A stretch of DNA of 64,000 nucleotides. Origin: an uncultured Candidatus Nitrosopumilus sp. Its GTDB lineage: Archaea > Thermoproteota > Nitrososphaeria > Nitrososphaerales > Nitrosopumilaceae. The stretch spans positions 868,001 to 932,000 of the forward strand of contig OX638319.1 in the NCBI GenBank assembly GCA_951812655.1, in the 5' to 3' direction. Positions 60,930 through 64,000 of the stretch are shown in pieces. The stretch's first letter is position 1, and the number at the start of each line of letters is the position of its first letter. Under the pieces are notes generated by a model that did no database searches, was not told where the DNA came from, and saw nothing but the letters and a program-made list of their open reading frames with translations. A program made the position numbers and the translations under genes.

Positions 60930-62249
60930 TCATAAAATTCTTGACAATTTGTTTAAAATTTCTTTAGGGGTTTTGCCAAAAAGCAAGATCATTGGTTCTT
61001 TTCCAAAATCCCCCTTGTGGAAAATTATGTCGGGTGAATGTTCGATATCTTTTATTGCTTTGTTAATGCCCCATTGTATGGATGACCCTTTGATTTTTAC
61101 ATTTTTGGGTTCATCCATCCTGTCATAGCTACAAATTTGCATTTGGGCCCTTTCAATTCTTGATAATGTCTTCTCTTGATATTTTAGATTTAATGCAGAA
61201 TTAATTTCTGGAAATTTTCTATTGATTGTCAGTAGTGCAGTAGCAACGTGTTTTGAACCTCCATACTCAAGGTTTCCTGCAACAATTGCCTCTTTCCCAG
61301 CTTTGACGATTCTTCCAGATACCCCTATTACATCTTTTATTGATTTTGGTTTAGGTTTGGAATATACAAAATTACTTTGGCATTCTGGGATGTTTTTGTA
61401 AATGTCCTTCATATCGACAAATTTCTTTATTGCGTTAGAGAGTTCTTTTTTGGTATTGTCTTGTTTGGCAATTTCAGTAATCATGATTCCTTTTCCTATT
61501 TTTCTTGCATTTTTAACCGAATTGTATGTGAATTTTTTTGCAAACAACGCTGATTCCTTTATTGTTTTTCCATCTGACATTGAGTAAATCATTGCAGCAG
61601 AATAATTGCATCCACTGCCATGATTAACACTTTTGATTTTTTTTCCTGTTATGTTGTATGTCGAATTCTTTTCTATTATGAAATCTGATATGTGGTTTTC
61701 TTTATCTTCTATTCCTGTAATTATCACATTTTTTGCTCCCATCCGTTGAATCGTCTTTGCACTTTTTTGCATGGTGTTTTTAGAATTGATTTTAATTTTT
61801 GACAATATTTCGGCTTCAAATCTGTTCGGTGTGATTACAGTAGCTAGAGGAATCATGTACTTTTGAAAATCAGACATTGCTGATTTCTCAATTAACATCC
61901 CTCCTGTGGTTGATTTGATAACGGGGTCTATGACAATGGGAACTTTAATTTTTTTTAATTTACTGTATATTGTTTTTATGGATTGGGAATTGAAAACCAT
62001 TCCAATCTTTATTCCATCAATTTTAAAATCTGATATGACTGACTCTAATTGATCTTTTAAAATTTTCTGTGATACTGGTTCAACCATTCCAAAATCTGAT
62101 GTGCTCTGGCTGGTAATTGCAGTAATCACTGTTAATCCATAAGCGTTGAATTCTGAGAAAGTTTTAACATCACTTTGAATTCCTGCTCCTGAGGATGGAT
62201 CAGATCCGCCTATGGATAGCAGGTTCATATTTTCTGTCATTTTCAGCAC
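60930..62249 (-). CDS. thiDN: ThiD-ThiN bifunctional thiamine biosynthesis protein
   Basis: 439 residues. The N-terminal ThiD HMP/HMP-P kinase has LSIGGSDPSSGAGIQSDVKT, VIDPVIKSTTGGML and SVNHGSGCNYSAAMIYSM. From about 270 a ThiN thiamine-phosphate synthase domain follows (NLEYGGSKHVATALLTINRK; SIQWGINKAIKDI). ThiN replaces ThiE in archaea. Start Met is uncertain (residues 1, 4 or 8). It is near thiC. Confidence 0.9.
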   Translation of the reverse strand: MLKMTENMNLLSIGGSDPSSGAGIQSDVKTFSEFNAYGLTVITAITSQSTSDFGMVEPVSQKILKDQLESVISDFKIDGIKIGMVFNSQSIKTIYSKLKKIKVPIVIDPVIKSTTGGMLIEKSAMSDFQKYMIPLATVITPNRFEAEILSKIKINSKNTMQKSAKTIQRMGAKNVIITGIEDKENHISDFIIEKNSTYNITGKKIKSVNHGSGCNYSAAMIYSMSDGKTIKESALFAKKFTYNSVKNARKIGKGIMITEIAKQDNTKKELSNAIKKFVDMKDIYKNIPECQSNFVYSKPKPKSIKDVIGVSGRIVKAGKEAIVAGNLEYGGSKHVATALLTINRKFPEINSALNLKYQEKTLSRIERAQMQICSYDRMDEPKNVKIKGSSIQWGINKAIKDIEHSPDIIFHKGDFGKEPMILLFGKTPKEILNKLSRIL

Positions 62250-62334
62250 TAATCTATTTTTCTTTTAAATTTAATTTTTTACGTGTTGATTTTTTATGAT
62301 ATCTGTTTTATACTTGGGCGTTTTTTTCCCTGTA

Positions 62335-62529
62335 ATGGCAAAAATACCTATTGTAAATGACGTAGTGCCTAAAGTTTTACAGTGTACAAATTGCCTGTTA
62401 CCGATGCAATATCAAACTGTCAAAAACGAAAAATTTCTCTGGCAGTGTTTTAAGTGTGGAAAGCAGTATCATATATCCAAAAATATGGGGAATGATTCAA
62501 TGGAAGAGACTTGGAGTCCTCCGAGATAA
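62335..62529 (+). CDS. Small zinc-ribbon protein, 64 aa
   Basis: Residues from ATG 62335 (MAKIPIVNDVVPKVLQCTNC). Two knuckles, CTNC and CFKC separated by about 20 residues, form a zinc ribbon. A longer frame begins at 62296, but its hydrophobic 13-residue extension is not needed. Divergent from thiDN. Function unknown. Confidence 0.7.
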   Translation: MAKIPIVNDVVPKVLQCTNCLLPMQYQTVKNEKFLWQCFKCGKQYHISKNMGNDSMEETWSPPR

Positions 62530-62538
62530 TCATTTATC

Positions 62539-62769
62539 TTGTCCGATATCGAATCTCTCAAGCTTGAAAATTTGAAACTTCGTAATTATATTTCACTGGT
62601 CTTTGTTGAATTGCAATTGGAACAACGGATAACAGAAATTAAACAAAATTTTCCAAATCCTGACGACTCTAATCGTATAATCATTCCAATTGCTGATAGG
62701 CTCGATAAGATTAAGTCTGAAAAACAGATTTTTGAATGTGAGTTAAACCTAACTCCTCCAAAGTGTTAG
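62539..62769 (+). CDS. Short coiled-coil protein, 76 aa
   Basis: Charged helical peptide starting at TTG 62539 with heptad-like SLKLENLKLRNYISLVFVEL, ending in CELNLTPPKC. It follows the zinc-ribbon gene by 9 bases, so it is probably co-transcribed. No family recognised. Confidence 0.55.
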   Translation: MSDIESLKLENLKLRNYISLVFVELQLEQRITEIKQNFPNPDDSNRIIIPIADRLDKIKSEKQIFECELNLTPPKC

Positions 62770-62864
62770 GTTGATGTTTGAATAACACATTCAAAAGAAC
62801 AAAATTCATCTTTAATGCTGTTAAATTCTCTGCCACAATGTCTGCATTCCTTGTTTGTTCTCAT
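62766..62864 (-). CDS. Minimal Cys-rich zinc peptide, 32 aa
   Basis: The frame from ATG 62864 to TAA 62766 encodes MRTNKECRHCGREFNSIKDE then a FCSFECVIQ stretch: two knuckles CRHC (7-10) and CSFEC (22-26), a treble-clef-like zinc site. It overlaps the stop of the convergent 76-aa gene by two bases. The short length and clean Cys spacing suggest a real gene. Confidence 0.65.
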   Translation of the reverse strand: MRTNKECRHCGREFNSIKDEFCSFECVIQTST

Positions 62865-62991
62865 ACGTATCCTATGTGTTTTTAGCATAAAAGAAAGATG
62901 ATATTTGTTAATATAGTGTTAAAAGATTTCCGAAATTTGAGATTTTTTCATTTTCACTATTGTTTAAATCAGGTAAAAGTTACAAAATGTC

Positions 62992-64000
62992 ATGGCGACT
63001 CAAATGACTTCTGCAAGACGTGGTGTTGTAACTGATGAAATGAAACAAGTTGCCAAAGATGAAGATGTTTCACTAGAATGGCTGGTCCCAAAAATTGCAC
63101 GTGGTTCAATAATTATCCCAAATAACAATGTCCGGCCCCAAAAGATTCACAATGTTGGAATTGGTAAAGGTTTGAAGACTAAAGTTAATGTCAATATTGG
63201 AACATCAACTCTAAATGTGAACATAGATGAAGAAATTGAAAAAGCCAAGGTTGCAATAAAATATCATGCAGATACAATCATGGATTTAAGTGATGGTGGA
63301 GATGTTAAGAAAATCCGACAAACTCTGATGGACTACGCACCTATCACTTTTGGAACTGTTCCGATATATGAGGCGTATAACTACGGCGTGGAGGTTCACA
63401 AAAACCCTCTTAATCTAACTGAGGATGATTATTTGAAGGCATTTGAGAACAATGCAAAGGACGGTGTTGACTATACAACAATTCATTGCGGAATTACCAA
63501 AGACATAGCGAAAAGAATTCTTAAAGTTCAAAGACATGGTGGTGTTGTAAGTAAAGGGGGAACAATCACTGCTGCGTGGATGTTAAAGCATGATAAGGAA
63601 AATCCCTATTTGACTCATTATGATTACATGATGGAAATTGCAAAAAAATATGATGTTACTTTTAGTCTTGGTGATGCGCTCAGACCTGGGTCTATTTTGG
63701 ATTCTCATGATGAATTGCAAGTTCAAGAAATGATCAATATTTCTCAACTGACAAAGCGTGCGCATGAAAACGATGTTCAGGTTATGGTTGAGGGTCCTGG
63801 ACATGTCCCATTAAATGAAGTTGCCGCAAATGTGAGGTTGGCAAAATCTCTCATTGGAGATGTTCCATATTATGTACTTGGTCCATTGGTAACTGACATT
63901 GCTTCTGGACATGATCACATCGCAAGTGCTATTGGAGCTGCAGTATCCGCAAGTGAGGGAGTGGATCTGCTGTGCTATCTTACTCCTTCTGAACATTTGG
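62992..64000 (+). CDS. thiC: Phosphomethylpyrimidine synthase ThiC (3' end outside window)
   Basis: 336 codons are seen before the right edge. Radical-SAM enzyme converting AIR to HMP-P. Start ATG 62992 (MATQMTSARRGVVTDEM) fits. Blocks DTIMDLSDGGDVKKIR, TVPIYEAYNYG, GVDYTTIHCGITKD, RPGSILDSHDE and MVEGPGHVPLNE are highly typical; the C-terminal Fe-S Cys cluster lies beyond the window. Confidence 0.95.
   Translation, partial: MATQMTSARRGVVTDEMKQVAKDEDVSLEWLVPKIARGSIIIPNNNVRPQKIHNVGIGKGLKTKVNVNIGTSTLNVNIDEEIEKAKVAIKYHADTIMDLSDGGDVKKIRQTLMDYAPITFGTVPIYEAYNYGVEVHKNPLNLTEDDYLKAFENNAKDGVDYTTIHCGITKDIAKRILKVQRHGGVVSKGGTITAAWMLKHDKENPYLTHYDYMMEIAKKYDVTFSLGDALRPGSILDSHDELQVQEMINISQLTKRAHENDVQVMVEGPGHVPLNEVAANVRLAKSLIGDVPYYVLGPLVTDIASGHDHIASAIGAAVSASEGVDLLCYLTPSEHL

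Noticed and set aside
62770-62991. TPP riboswitch upstream of thiC
   Set aside because: I could not find the conserved CUGAGA and ACCUGA-like elements in the leader, so there is no support.

Overview
The window looks like chromosome from an ammonia-oxidising archaeon of the Nitrososphaerota (Thaumarchaeota), most likely Nitrosopumilus-like. The archaeal content is unambiguous: TFB, Gar1, SRP19/SRP54, Pus10, Dph6, aIF1A, aIF5A, L10e, S8e, S24e, S27ae and intron-containing tRNAs. It is mixed with traits typical of this phylum: ScpA/ScpB, a CspA-type cold-shock protein, ThiD-ThiN and ThiC, a siroheme-dependent heme route and many secreted or membrane proteins of unknown role. The DNA is AT-rich, TTG starts are common and TATA-like boxes often lie about 20-30 bases before the start codon, which suggests leaderless mRNAs. 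No amo genes are in the window, so the lineage is inferred from gene content.

Layout. 0-16 kb is accessory-like: a truncated cation/proton antiporter, tRNA-Gly, L10e, an NAD-binding SDR with a membrane tail, two gene-poor stretches holding interrupted mini-ORFs, a tRNA-splicing endonuclease, a lone N-terminal domain of a helicase/PLD protein, tRNA-Glu, a metallothionein-like peptide, a secreted protein with duplicated C-terminal repeats, a secreted beta-propeller protein and a membrane-anchored HTH protein. 16-23 kb carries an ABC exporter, an NHL-RTX exoprotein, an SbtA-type bicarbonate transporter paired with a PII-like protein, and a divergent arsR / arsC-aquaporin locus.

23-32 kb holds two tight operons: hemL-hemC-cobA-hemD and sufB-sufD-Rieske-sufS-sufU. 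32-36 kb has a PAP2 phosphatase, a coiled-coil protein with a perfect 10 x 33-bp repeat tail, an OB-fold ssDNA-binding protein, tRNA-Leu with an intron, a DedA-like protein and an HD hydrolase. 36.6-43.1 kb continues tetrapyrrole synthesis: precorrin-2 dehydrogenase, hemA and hemB, a fused siroheme decarboxylase (AhbA/AhbB-like) and a chlorite-dismutase/coproheme-decarboxylase homologue. Together the two blocks cover glutamyl-tRNA to siroheme and two later heme steps.

43-64 kb is mostly informational: sufC, the scpA-scpB-S8e-SRP19-gar1-tfb run, aIF1A, cspA, tRNA-Tyr with a 49-base intron, aIF5A, a candidate C/D-box guide RNA, dph6-srp54-pus10, ribosomal proteins S24e/S27ae, phosphoglycerate mutase, GalT, thiDN and the start of thiC, which leaves the right edge.

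The most noteworthy items are the metallothionein-like 46-residue peptide and several other tiny Cys/His proteins, the AhbAB fusion beside a ChdC homologue, the Rieske protein inside the suf operon, the SbtA/PII-like pair, the ars locus with an aquaporin, the 33-bp minisatellite tail, and the possible C/D-box sRNA between aIF5A and dph6.
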